A stretch of DNA of 64,000 nt. It comes from Lytechinus variegatus (taxonomy: Eukaryota; Echinodermata; Echinoidea; Temnopleuroida; Toxopneustidae). Each line of letters begins with the position of its first letter. The stretch's first letter is position 1. The stretch spans positions 19,737,361-19,801,360 of the forward strand of contig NC_054756.1 of the NCBI RefSeq assembly GCF_018143015.1, given 5' to 3'. A program made the translations under genes and the position numbers. The notes beneath the pieces are model-generated. The model made no database searches. It had not been told where the DNA came from and worked only from the letters and a program-made list of their open reading frames with translations. Positions 34,401 to 49,400 of this stretch are shown here, piece after piece.

Positions 34401-37400
34401 ATTTGTCACAAATAAGCTTAGCTTGACTGTCTGGCGACCTCGGAATAATTTAGTATACCATGATAAAATATAAGAGGACTTACAATATTGTGAAATCTGA
34501 TGGAACTCCTCCAACATAGACAAAGTTGACCCCTGTGACCTGAAGATTGACTTCTGACCCCGGTGACTTGACCATGCCCTCATTGTTACCGTTAATGAAA
34601 AGGTTGTCTGAGGGAAGATGGAAATCGGAGATGATAAATCCAAACCATCATCCATACAATTTGTTATCAATGCTAAGTTTAAAGCACTTGTAATAAGCCA
34701 CTGAAAAGAGCATTCTTATTGGCCAAGAGCAAAGAGTTTGAGCACGCAGTGCTGCACACATGCAGTGTAAAAAACGTGTACTTTTTATTGATGGAGATGT
34801 GACGCACACATGATATATTTAGGATGTAAAAAAGAATAAAAATTCAGGGAAAGTTGTTTCTTAGAAATAAAGTTAAAAAGCTAGAATAAGGGGTGTTTCT
34901 TGGCTTTATCAAATCATGTTACGGGCTCTTCTTCATTGAGTGTGGATATTCATCAAACTTTCCTTTCTTCATTTTTTATGCAATGATTTTGGTGTTGAAG
35001 TAAAAGCCAGAAAGAAATAATTTGGTAATCTGTAAAAAAGTAATAAATTTGAACAACTCATATTTTAGAGGTGGTTTTGAAAACATTTGCTCCCTTGAAT
35101 GTAAAACAATCAAATTAAGAGGTCCCTCAAGGACCTGTACTACACCCTCACTTACTCTTTTGCCTGACCCTATTGATACTGACTGCATGCCACTCTCCGG
35201 TATTGATCTTGCTTTGAGACACTAGGATACCGACACCATCTCCAAGATCATGTTTGATGGCCAGACGTCCAGCCTCCATTTCAATCGATAAGAAGGAACT
35301 CTGGAAAGAGCAAAACTTGAAATGTGAATAAATTTTCAAAATCATTTACAGACTTTGATGATCCTGTTTGATCCAAAGGATTGCACAAATCTCCATTGCC
35401 AATACCTCTACATGACACAAGAATTTTAATGTAAAAAAAATCAATTCATCTTTGAACCTCCATGAAATCATTGATTTTGATTGGATGGTGAGCCTAATAC
35501 CATAGTAGCAACGAATCAGTTGTTACAGTATACTAGTGCTGTTGTCGATAGGCCTCATATCGACATTGATGTCGACATACGAAGGATTTTCAATGTTTCC
35601 GACATGTCGACATGCACGCACCCACATCGACATGCAAACATAAAATAAAAAGGGGTCTAGCCTAAAGTCATGAGTATAAAGCTTAGCTGAAAAGTTGGAA
35701 GCTTTTATCCACAGTAAGTGGCACGATTAAAAGGTTTATTCAGCTATAAAGCGGCACATTAAATGAAAAAAGATTACCTGCGAGCTGCGCGGCAGCAGAA
35801 GTACGTCAGTGCCTGAGTCGAGTGTGGGCCGGCCTGCACAATCGAGCTGCCGCGCCCCTCGACGATCGCGAGCGTAGCGTAGCCGTAGTAGCATTCACCG
35901 TACCCATCTACCCATCGCTATTCACCGTGCTTGATAATACGTTGCTCCTCAATGCATTACTTTTCACATAAACGTTTTTGTCAAAGTTGTGACCGCCGCA
36001 ATTGAGCGCTTTATTCAAATCACGAAGTCACAGAAAACTTCCCTTCCTTCGTTTGGAGATCGTTGCACGGATCGCCGCGGAAGTGATACTGAAATTATCG
36101 GTCGATTTTCATTATTTTTTACTGTCAATTTGAGGAGCTTGCGTTTGCAGCACATGTGTACCAGCGTATAATACGCAATGATCACTATTGTAATTGGTGA
36201 TTCTCAAATTGGCTCCGAGTGTTATTGCGCAATGCTTTCGAGACCGGATCGTGGTACAAAACTTGATTCTCCAGAAAAAGATGTGGATTAAATCGGTGAT
36301 TTTGAAAGTGAATTCACTCTAGCTTAGTGAAAATATGTTTTCCCGAACTGAGCCTGTATTATATAGATCTAGATCTAGTGTGGGGATATTCTTCGTGTCA
36401 AGGTGAATACGTTTGATTGAGAGTGTTATGTTCCACGATCGAATGATTTTTTTTGTTAGGGAGCCTAGGCTAAATTACGGTCCCTTTTTCATGTCGACAT
36501 TGTCGATGTCGGGATTAATTTTTAAGCGACATGTCGACATGGATTTTTGTTCCCGACAACAGCACTAAAAAGTATAAAGGCACTTTGTCAAATTTCTGGA
36601 TTGCAAGAAGTTTTTTCATTGACAATCATTATAGTCACCATGTACCAAAAAATGGGGCCCGCAGGAAAGCTGACATGGAAAGGTGCATAGATCCTTATGG
36701 CAGGATTCCTATTAGGCATTGTTAAGTTGCTGAACAAGTATGATAATGGTAACTATTCATCAAAGCGATTCAGAATCTAGTTGAATACAAACAGAAATCA
36801 TTATCATCATAAACAGACAGTTTGATCATGAATAGCTGATGAGTCCAGTTTTTAATTTTGTTACAGCACAGTAACCATAATATAAATTTTGTTCATGCAT
36901 GGGGCACCCAGTTTATAATAGAGTTTTCATTTCAATTCTATTTTAGTAAATTCTATCATTGTTTATTTCTGCACAACACTGAAAACCTTCAATAAATAAC
37001 ATATACTTTCATACGTTCCCACTAACGTCATGGTTGTTTTTCATGCATGAAGAACTACAATGTTGAAGTGTATGGCATTATAAGCTCCCATTTCCTTTCC
37101 AAAGATATACAGGTACAGCAGTACTAAAGAAAAAAATAGTATAGTAATGCATGAAGATGTGCACATTTTTATGAGAAAGTGTGATTAGGTGACGCCCCTC
37201 CCCCTCCCCCAAAAATGTTTATTTGAATCATAAGAGAAAAATCAGACAAGCACAATGCTGAAAATTACATCAAAATTGGATGTAAAATAAGAAAGTTATG
37301 ACATTTCAAAGTTTCGCTTATTTTTAACAAAATAATTATACATGTATGAACGAGCCAGTTACATCCAAATGAGAGTCGATGATGTCGCTCACTCACTATT

Positions 37401-40400
37401 TCTTTTGTTTTTTATTGTTTGAATGATACAATATTTCAATTTTTACGAATTTGACGATTAGGACCTCCTTGCCTGAAGTACAAAATGGTAAAATAATGGA
37501 ATTCCACGTGTTCAGGGAGGAATGAAACCTAATTTCACATGACAATGAAGAGAAAATAATAAAAATATTTCATATTTCATATAATAAAATACAAAAGAAT
37601 ACTGAGTGAGTGATGTCATCAGTTCCTCATTTGCGTACCGACCGAGATGTGCATATAACTGTTTCGTGAAATGAAGCGAAACTTTAAAATGCCATAACTT
37701 TCTTATTTTACATCCGATTTTGATGAAATTTTCAGTGATATGCTTGTTGAATTTTTCTCTTTTTATTCAAATCAAGTTTTTGTTGGGGTGGACTTGTCCT
37801 TAATTTCCATTTAAATTTGTCTATTCAATGCCCCCATAACTTGGTCTACAATTACAAGCAATAGGACCACTTCACACATAATTCACTAATGCCCTTTTTA
37901 CACAGGATTTTCTTAACCACGGACTATCGCTAACCCCGTACTATCCTCAACCCCGTACTATTTTTTTTTCCTTTTCACACATGCCAAATTGTTATTGCTA
38001 ACCCCGGATAAGGAATGCTTGCTTTTCACACACGAAACTCGCTAACCCCGGACTAGTGGTTTTTGTCGATCATTCGTAGTACAAGTACTTCACTCGTACA
38101 CTTTTTACACACGCTACAATTTCCTTAACCCGTACTCTAGGTGGGGCCAAATTGCCATTTAGCCCCACCTATAGTACGGGGTTAAGCTTAGCCCACTTTC
38201 GTTTTACACATGCGATCTTAATCCCGTACTATTGCTCTTAGCACAGCAATTGGTGGGATAACCCTGCTTTTTTGCAGGGCCAAATAATCCTGTACTATAG
38301 GTGGGGTTAGCCCACTTTGCAAAAATGCTGTGTGAAAAGAAATTTGGCTAAGCTTAACCCCGTACTATAGGTGGGGCTAAATTGCCATTTAGCCCCACCT
38401 ATAGTACGGGGTTAAGGAAATTTTAGCCTGTGTAAAAAGGGTAAAATACCACATTGGCTAACCTATTCAATATCAACTGGTCTAACTGCTGTCTGGTCAA
38501 CATTACACTTGGTCTAATCCCCATTTATTCTAATGACCACTTGGTCTAAATCCATTAAAGGGGAATGAAACATTTGGAACAAATATGCTTGTCATGCAAC
38601 AGAAAAATAAAAGAATAAGAACGAAGAAAGTTTGGGTAAAATCGGACAAATAATGAGAAAGTTATGAGCATTTGAATATTGCAATCACTAATGCTATGGA
38701 AATCCTCCATTGGCAATGCGACAAGGATGTGTGATGTCACATGTGAACAACTTTCCCATTGATGGACTCTAAAATACCCCCAAAATGCCTCCTTTTGCTT
38801 TTTCTTAAGCTAATACAAACTCTTCATCCATAATGCGTTTTTTTAATTTGTATTTACATGCCTTCCTATAGAAAAAACACATGATCTTCTGATAAATGTG
38901 ATAACAGAGGCATGGAAATCCTCCATTGGCAATGCGAAAAGGATGTGTGATGTCACATGTGAACAACTTTCCCATTGATGGACTCTAAAATACCCCTAAA
39001 ATGCCTCCTTTTGCTTTTTCTTAAGCTAATACAAACTCTTCATCCATAATGCATTTTTTAAATTTGTATTTACATGCCTTTCTATATAGAAAAAACACAT
39101 GATCTACTGATAGATGTGATAACAGAGACATTTTAAGTGAAATATATACTAAAGTAATGGCGAGAGTTGTTCACAAGTGACATCACACATCTTTGTCGCA
39201 TTGCCAATGCCCCGGGTGTGAGGTTTTCCATAACATTGTGATAGCAATATTCAAATGCTCATAACTTTCTCATTATTTTTCAAATTTTTCTCAAACTTTC
39301 GTTGGTCTGTTTCTTTGATTTTTCTGTTATTCACACAAGCTATCTTGTTCCAAAGGTTTCATTCTCCTTTAAGTCTACTTATTATCTTTTACTTTAGTCA
39401 CATAAAAGTAATAGTTCACAAACAATTCATCTAAAGTTTATATAAGTAGCGTTAGACCAATTAGATAAGAGATGAATTAGGTATAGCCTAACTGGAAATT
39501 AGACAGGATGGTACATGGGCTGAATGGCAATTACACCAAATAGTTAGCAATCAAAGTAATAGTAGAATAAGTAGGGAAAAAATTGTGGAAGGAGACCAAA
39601 GATAAGTGGACAAAACAGGTGTGGATTAACCAGTTGTTTTCTAATTGTTATCAATATATATGCAATCATCAATATTATCGTAAAATAAATGAACATAACC
39701 TGAATATTTTGTACATCATATTGACGATGAGTAAATCCATTTCCATTCAGTAAATATTTGTCCATCAACCCTTTATTCGTCATTTCCTTCCTCATTACAA
39801 ATCATCATCACTCACACTGAATTGGACCGCTATTCAATTGCAAGAATTGATTTTTAGGTATTTTACTTTGCAATTTACTTGATAAAGAAAAAGGCTGAAC
39901 GTTGTATACAGAGGACAATGTATGCGCAATGTATGAGCCATCTGTGAGCAGAATGAATGACTGAGCACATCATGTTTGTTATCTTCACGCAAGCCAGCAC
40001 CAGAGTTAAGCCAGGTAGGCCGCTAACTTAGATTTAGGCAAAATACTTAAACATAAAATGCAATTGAATACTAAAGATTGTTAATTTTTTTTAAATTAAG
40101 TAACATACTGAGTAGAATGAAAACTTAAAATTCTGGCTCATATAAATATCATATTGAATACTGGCCTTGATTACCTGAAGGAAAACAAGAGAAGACTATT
40201 TTGTAATACCACTGAGGTCAGAATTACGTAAAGATGTAATAAGTAATCCCCAGGTCTGTGTCACCCCTAATTCCATTTGGGATTAAATCTTTTTCAACTT
40301 ACGGCCTTGAAGCACGTCATGAATCTCAAGAACCATTCCTCTACACTAAAGGTTTTCTTTTAGCTTCCCGGAAACTTCGTAATTCGTATCTCACGAACAG

Positions 40401-43400
40401 CTTTATGAAACACCCAGCAGGTTTGTAAACTCCATGCAAGCCAGCACCAGACTTACAATGTAAGCCAGGTAGGAGGCTGACTTGGATTTAAGCAAAATAC
40501 TTAAACACGAAATGCAAGTGAATACTAAAGATGTTCCAGTTTTTTTACTTAAGTAACAAACTGAGGAGAATTAATACTTAAAATTCTGGCTAATGTAAAT
40601 ATCAAATTGAATACCAGCCTTGATTACCTGAAGGAAAACAAGAGAAGACTATTTTGTAATACCACTGAGGTCAGAATGACGTAAAGATGTAATAATTAAT
40701 CCCCAGGTCTGTCTCACTCCTAATTCCATTTGTGAACAAATCCTTTTCTACTTGCAGTTTTGAAGCACTTCAAGAAAATGCCAGCCTAGGATTGCCTAGA
40801 TTCTTTTCCCCAAATAAAACGTGATGACATAATACCTTCATATTAGAAATATAATCATGAATACATAGAGCTGAAACTTTCCTCAAGACTCACAGACTGG
40901 TGGGGTTGACTGAAATTTGTTTTCTGTTTCCGTTACTTTTTGGGATTATTACTAAATTTCTAACCCACAGACAATTCTTTATCTCGCTGTAGACTCCTAG
41001 ATGTGAATATACAACTTAAACATTATCCTTTTTTTTTAAGGGGGGGTGGGCAGTTCTCTATTACAAATACAGCATACATCTCAAGAACCTTTCCTCTACA
41101 CTAAAGGTTTTCTTTTATCTTCCTGTATTCTTCGTTCATTACATGTATATCCTTCATTAATTGTTTGCCATTCCCTATTTTTGTTTTCTTTCCTTCCTTC
41201 ATTCAATCAACTTACCTCCCTTGTCTTCTTCCCCTGAAGTCTCCCATTTTTTCTCTGTCCTCCTTTCAGTCATCAGATTGCTGCCTCATATATTTTAATT
41301 AACACTTACCTCATTCTATTTTTCTATCCTCCCTTCATAACTTTATCTTGCATGCTTTTCTGCCTCTCCACTCCGTTACTTACTTTCTGTCATCCCTTTA
41401 ATAAGCTTCATCTTCTTCACCCTCCAACCCCTTCCATTTTCTCATTTCCGTACAGTTCACCTACTTTATTCTTTCCTCAACAATCTTTTCAACATTCGTT
41501 TTGCTTTCTTACTTGTATTCTTCCCTCACTTTCCTTTCATCATCATTCCCATCTCTTTCCCCATCCTATTCCCCAATCCCTCACCTGGTCTTCTGATGAA
41601 CTATAGAAGAGCAAGCCATTCTCCGACAAGGTCTTGATGTCGAAGTTAAGTGAATTGATATATTCATCCCAGAGGGGTGGCTGCCGGAGTTTTGCATAGC
41701 CTGTGCCGTCAAAGTAGGCTCCTGGTTCTGGAGTACTCGTTGCAATTGGGCTGAAAAAAATAAATGTACAAAAATACCTAAGTATTCATCCTCCAAATGA
41801 ATTTCCTTCTTCTGGATGGGGGGAAATGTTTGAAAATTAACAGACAGGGACCCATTAGATACAAAATGTTTTTTTTATTGGGTGTATTACTCAAGCATCT
41901 TCATTGACCAAAATGCATCACATGACATCCAACTTTCTTCTCGTATCGCGCTGCAGAGCAAAGAGGTGCACAAAGGAATTTGATGTAGCTCAGTCCAGCA
42001 CACAGTTAGTGTTTCAAAAAGCTGCTCGTAAACTTATACACAACCTTATGCAAGACTGGAACATATTCTTAGTTCCTAAGGCAGTTACATATGGATCTTT
42101 TAGCAGTAGAAAAGGTTACCAGTCATAACTAATGAACAGCTTTATGAAACACCTATCAGCACTCTCCTGACAGAGCAAGAGAGTACCAATGTTTTTTTCC
42201 ACACCTTTTAAATTCAGCTGTTCTTTCGGTGTTGCAATGTTATGAAGCAACACAACCAACTTGCTTTTTCGTGCAAAAATTAAAAATACAGTAGGATTTG
42301 GGTTTCTTCAGAGGATGCACAGTGGGAACTAGATCAATTACTTGTGCACAGTGCGGCACCTATGAAAATAAAACTCAGGTGTACTGCATTTCATATTACC
42401 CATTCACTTCATAGGTTTGTATACTACAGAATATCTCAATGATCAATGTTTAGCTTCATCTTAAAAATGCAATTAATTGATTCTATCTTCATTTGTATAA
42501 TGAAAACTGAAAATTCTTGACTTATATGCACCTTCTGAAACTTCCCTCTCCTGGTCCCTCTGAGGTCTTGAAGTTCCAGAGACCGATAGTGACATCGTCA
42601 AATATGACATCTCCTAAGGTCCCATTAAATGACCTGGTTGACAACACAGGAATCTACAGGAAAACACAAGACAGGCAATTTCAATGCACATATTTATGGT
42701 GGTACCGCCTTACAAAGGGTTGCAATTGATACGATCAACCACAACTATGGATGGCCAGCAACGTCAACATCTAAAATGCAAATTTGTTTGAAATATCTTC
42801 TAGATAAGATGTATAATCATACGTTTGTCGTTCTCTTTGAAGATTCAGTGTGATTCTCTCTATTTAAATGAGATTGTCCAAATTTCCTGGAGAAAAAATG
42901 GTATGGATGGATTTCCATAAAGATGGGATTGATTGGATCAACCATACATTAACTCTTAAAAAGATGGTGCCCAGATAATACAGAAAATGATATACAATGT
43001 AAAAATATGGCACATGAGTCTACAAATTAGTACAAAAACATAATAACACTTCCATTACCCATGACTTTACACTTTTTTACATGTTACACATGTGAGACAC
43101 CTACATGTAGAGCTCAAAATCTCGGTTTTCCCTTCATGCCCTCAGTAAGAATATAATGTAAAGTTGAAAGTCCAAAAATATTATGTGGCCCTAAACTGCA
43201 ATATCATCAAGTATTTGATGATCTCAAGAAATGAATTAGTGGAAATGTATATCATTTTAGGATCTATAACTAGTACTTGCTAACAAAAATCAATATGTAA
43301 GATTAATATTAATGCATCATTTTGTTACAAATGGGAATGAAAAGAGAGAGAGAAAGGTACAACCACAAAGAAGTAACTGCATGATTTGTAGACACAGTCA

Positions 43401-46400
43401 GTATACGTACATTAAAGTTGGATGGGATGCCACCGATAAATAGATTGCTGTCTTCCCCAACATCAAGAACATTCCTACCTTCTGGTGAAAACCCTGTCAC
43501 TGTGCTACCATTGGAGGTTTTGGCTTGGTTGGAATCTTCCACTCTAAGAGAGGCAGTGTTCGCAAATCTGAAAAATGAACATCACTTGGTGATTGATGAT
43601 TTAACCTGCACAGTTAAACTACATGTATGTTGTCTTATTTCATTTATTATTTCATATTGTTCCAACCACTGTGGGAAAAAGATAAAGTGAATGACGGAAC
43701 AGAGAAAGGAAAATAAGAGCAGCATTTTTACACTAGGTCAAAACTGATTAAGATTAATCACATTAATCAAACTTTTATCTCTCAAGTACAAAGTTCAGAT
43801 GTTACTCAGGTTGCAACACAGCAGAGTAAATTACAACTCTAATGTGCAGTCCCATTTCGCCTACAATGGCTGTTTGGCGAGTCAAAACAATTTTTGTAGC
43901 AGCTTCCTGTGTGTGGTTTGTATAGAATTCCGTAAACGGCCGTTTGCCATACTCACCATGCTGACACTATAGGGGGAAATGTGACTACAGTATAAGTGAT
44001 ATTAGAACCAGGATTGATATTTGGACTCACCTTTCTATATTGACTTTATACCAGTCTTGATTAGCTGAGAGATTGGATGGGTGCACAACTTCACCCCTCC
44101 CTGATCCTAAATCCCAGCTTAGCCTCACTTGACCCTCAATCGTTTCCACTGCAAGATAGTCACCCTGGAGAAGAAACAATGATAAATCATTTTAATGTTG
44201 ATGATGATGATGATGTGTTCTTGTATAGCGCCAGATTCTGTCTCTGCTGGGCGCAGATAGCTCTTGCTCATAAGTAGGAAAAATAGGGAATGTCTCAAAA
44301 ATTTCAATGTCTTCAAACAATAGAATCATCATTCAGCTCAAATACTGTCCTAGTAATGCTACAATTATGTAATTCTTGCCATGATGTTGGAGAGGGGAAC
44401 TGAAATTTTAAAGAAACTTCCTGCATTGGGAGTCTTTAAAGTAGAAAATATTGGTCATACGCTTTCTAAGCAACTCTGCTTATTTTCATTATTTTGTAAT
44501 TTCGTATTTGCAGATATTTCTCTTGTTTATATTTAATAATACCTATTTGAAAATATAATGACCATTATCACCACTATCAAGGTTAATATCATTATCACAA
44601 TCTTCATCACTTGAATCATTGTCATCTGTATCATTCAGTCAGCAAAATATCAGGGTTGGCACATTACGCTAACTTGAAAGCATGCTAAGTGTGGAGTGGC
44701 TCGAAGTATAAATCGAGATATAATTTAGTTTTGAATGAGTCCAAACAATATGTCTGCAGGGAGTTTATTCCAGTTGAGAATGGTTGATACAAAAAAGAGT
44801 CTTGGCAGGCACTAGCTTTATGCCGGATCTGGTTAAACCTTTTGGGGTTGTGTCTGGTGGATCTTTCATTGAATTGAATAGTCCTGAATGGGGATTGAGA
44901 CTAGTCCATTCACCATCTTGAACAACATGCCAAGCCTATGCTTGGTTCTTCTATCTTTGAGTGTAGCCCAGCCTAAATCTTGTAGGGCCCCTATAACAAC
45001 ACCATCTTCTCTTGTGTAGTTGTTAGTCATGAGTATGATAATCATATCCATCAGGCAATTCAATTATAAAACATACCCATCGAGCAATTCAATTATAAAA
45101 CATACTTTATTCTATTTATACATCACTTCACAGACAGTTCAAGTTATGATACCTTAAGAGCATTACAACCCTTTGTATGAACAAAAATACAAAGACAAAT
45201 TTGTTCAGTATTACCTCCTCCAAATATAGGATGACAAAGATGATTTCAAATTGCCCTGGTACATAGTCTTTCATCAATATATAAGAGGACTTACATCAAT
45301 TCCCATTGCATGAACTGTTTTGGGCTACCCTCTCAAGAGAAAGAGAAGCCTACTCACACTAATATTGTTGCCAACATAGAAGATCATGTTGTTTGGAGAT
45401 GAGATATTGATGTTGAGCACCAAAGCATTGAAGGCGGTGCTTGAGGCTTGAGGTTTATAGCTGCGTGCACAGTCCCCTCGGCAAAGCAGAGCGACATTGA
45501 TCTGAAAAATAGAAATGATGGTTTATTGATGTGTAATGATTAAAGAGGGGGAAATATCTTCAGGTGGTTACACAGTTTAAAAGCAATGAGGATATGCATC
45601 TCTCTCTCTCTCCCTCTTCATCTCTCTCACCCTCTTCTTCTTAACTATTGTTTGTCAGGATTCCTCTTCATCCCTTCCTCTTTAGTGTCCCCTATCTCAC
45701 CACTTCTTCATCTCTTTACTCTTATTCATAATTCCTAACAAATTCAATACTAAGCAATGCCTCTCACCTCTGCTTAAAGACCATCAACGCACCCTAACCC
45801 TGCCTGTTTGACCCCTTTTACGGGAGTTGGGCAGTATCCTCGAAGAAAGTACTGTAAGTATTTCAACCCCTCCCAATCTCTTATTTATTCTTGTTATGTG
45901 TTCCAAAAATTATCATAATTCCACCTCTCTATCTCCTCCCCCTCTCTCTCTCTGTCTCCCTTTCTCCTCTCTCCCTTTCTGTCTGTCTGCCTCTCCCTTT
46001 TTATTTCATTTTGTCTTACCCTTGATGCTTCAGTCCTAGCGTGTCTAATCTTGTCCCTAAGCTGGCTAAGGTTAAGTTCCATCGGCGCCCTCTGTCGGTC
46101 AATATGAAGAGCTTGTTTGCGCATTGAGTCCATCTTCATACCCATCTCATCTGCTATTCTTGCTGATGTCTCCACTGTGAATCAGAAAAAAATATTGTTC
46201 ATCACTGACACAAAGGTTCTCAAGAATCATTATCTGTTGATTATAAGACACCATTACATTGGAAAATTAAAAGTGACAAAGTCTGTTGGCTTATAAGCAA
46301 TAACAAAGATGCCCTTATATACAGTGTATGTTCAGTGATCTATTGTAATGACATTACATGTATATCTAATCATTTGTTACAATCTCTACAATGCCATTTA

Positions 46401-49400
46401 AGACACAATCTCAAATTCTTTAAGATGTTATCAAGCATTGTATTAATGTTCTAAGCAATTACAGCAGAGATGCCAACTTTTGGAAATCAGAATTAGGGAG
46501 GATTTGCGACCGACACCAAATTATGTGCGCATAGCGCACATCTCGAGCGCGGAGCGCTCGACCCTTGCGGCCGGGGTCCAGGGCCCGCCTTAGGGCCCTG
46601 GAAGCTCTGGGGTTCTAGATGCTCTCTGGTGCAATCTGACCCTTATTTGGATCATTTCACATGTTTTTAAAAAAACATTGTTCCCACTTTTTTAACATAA
46701 AAAATATCAAATATGCATTTTTACATGTAAAAAAAAATTAGGGGACAATAGAAGAAAAGTACCTGTTCAACAATAATGATTAGGAGGAATTATCAGCTAT
46801 AGGCAGGTTATGTTTCACCATAAATCCAGTAAACAAAAGCTCAGCGCGGGTAACATCTACCTATAAAGATCTTGTCTTCGCAATGTCCGTATGCCGTTTG
46901 CTCCCAAAGTGCTTCCGAATATTATCTCTACCTCCGTGCTCAACTGAAATGTCCACGCTGCAAATTGTGCAAAATGCATGGTAAATTCCTCTTTCCGAAT
47001 ACACGGGCACTATAGACTGTACTCAGTCTTATACATGTACTTCTGAGACCATTTCTTGGTCTTCTTTTGTTGATTTTCCGCCATTTCGTGTCAATATCAA
47101 CCCATCAAGACGCCGAAATCACACACCGATATTCCACCGCACGACTCGACAAATCCAGCGACCGCAAGCGCACACGGCCCACGAAGCTAGCCAGGCCTAC
47201 CGGCTTGGTGCACAGTGGATTCCCGTTGCGCATATCGCATGCACCAGCTTTTCGCTGCTCCTTATTTGTCTGCCTTTCACACAGAATTTAGTAGCAGCGA
47301 ACGCAATGGAGTTAATACATGCTAAAGTTAGCAGACGATACATGTACTTTCAATCCAATATGATCAATGCAAAAAAAATTGTAATTTCGGGAGGATAAGG
47401 ATGGTAATCGTAAGGGCGGGAGTTGGGATGAATTTTCGGGAGCCTCCCGATGAAATCGGGACGGTTGGCAGCTCTGTTACAGTAATGCTTCCCATGCACT
47501 TCATATCAATATCAGTGCGTTGGCTTAGTTGATAGAGCATCCGCCTCACAACCAGGAGGTCAGGGGTTCAAACCCCAGCCACGTCAGTCCACAAGCTGTT
47601 AAACGATGGGAGTTGCTGCTACCCTGTTTGGCATGAACGATGAAAGGGAGAGAGCGACATTGATCTGAAGCTGAACAGTACGTGGCAGTCCCACGATCAA
47701 TTGAGCAAAATGAATTCTTGGAGTAGTTCTATTTTCAGATTCCATTTTAAACAATAAGATATTCATCATGTTTCCATTTTCAAGACTTTCATCCTAACAT
47801 GAACATTTGTGAATGTCACACCATTAATCACAATCCACCTACCTGAGTTGGCAATGTCATCAGTAGCATTGATATAGGCCTGGTACTTTGCACCGATACC
47901 ATTCAGCTTTTCCTTTAGTACTGCAGATCGCTCTATGATCCCCGCTGACTTGTCAGTTGCCTGCTTTGCTAGGTTTACTGCCCGTGCAGAACTGTTGATG
48001 GATCCCTGAGCATCACCTGTTACATCTACCAGAAGTAGTGAAATAGAAGTGTCTTAGGGGGATTTGCAAGAAAATATGTGCAATCAATTGCAAATTTGAA
48101 AGTGATAGATCAAGTTTAACTTAAGAAAATAAATTCATAATTTTTGATGCAAAAACAGACCAGAAATCAATCACAAATTAAGACCTGTCATTAATTTATG
48201 ATCAAAATTTAACTTACAATTGATGCAAGTTTCCTTCAACACTCCATTAGTATGTTAATAGCACAAAACATTCTACAAGAAACATCCACCCAAAAATAAT
48301 AAGAGGAGCAGAATGATAAATACAGTAAATACATGTACTTGAAGACGCTCATCTGCTTGGTTGGGTTATACAGGTCCCTATCATATAAATAGTTGTAATT
48401 GATCTGATCAATCACAAGCAGTGGCGGACCGTGACCCAGAGGAGACAAAGCATTGGAGGGGCACAGCATTGTTCACAAACAATACAGTCTCCCTCCAATG
48501 CTTTGTCTCCTCCGGGTCACGGTCCGCCACTGATCAGAAGTATGGAAAGCCAGCAAGGTCAATCAACATCTAAAAACCATGTTTGTTCAGAATCATTTGT
48601 TGATATAATGTATATTCATACATTATTCATTTCTTTGATATTTCAGTATGCTTCTCTTTGTTTGTAAAGACATTGTGCAAATTTCCAGAAGAAAAAATAT
48701 GTTATGGATGGATTTTCATTCAGTTGAGATTGATCAATTTTAACTCTTTGGAAGATTGGGCCTATTACTGTAACACATTCACGTTTTAGCCCGTGTATGT
48801 CAATGTACGTATGGCAAGTCATTTTATCATTTTAGAATTTTTCTTGACATCAAGGATTCTTGTTTTCTTGATATAAAGAAAAAGGATTTAAATGTTGTAG
48901 CTTGCTATACAAATGTTGTCAAAATACAAAGGCTGAAACATACATGTGTGACAGCCCATCTACAGATAAAATTTTGTGTTAAGGTAATCAAGAAAATTAG
49001 ATCATTTTGTTGCAGGTATAACAATTGCTTTAGTCCTCTTCAGATAGTAGTCATTATCACAAGTCTACAGCAAAAGTAGGCTAAATTTAACACGACAGAG
49101 GAGGGTGGTTAAATGATTGTACAGTTTCATACCTACTACTTAACATAGCAAATTTAACAAACACACTTTGTTTTTGATATTGCAATGTAGAAATTTCAAA
49201 TATACATATTTTCCTTTTTGAACTCAGACACATATGAAGTTCATTTGAACCACAAAAGTTCAACAGTTAAAATCAGAAACTATACATACCTCCTTCCAGT
49301 GAGGGCAAAGATAGTTTTATCTCTTCTATTCCTTGGCTTGCCTTCTCTTGCAAAGCATTGACCTCTGATATCTGACCTTTCAGGTCAGCCAGGTCAGAGG

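Noticed and set aside
47512..47584. Apparent tRNA gene (A box, GGGGTTCAAACCCC B box)
   Set aside because: The anticodon stem has mismatches and the acceptor stem does not close; a SINE-like body follows.
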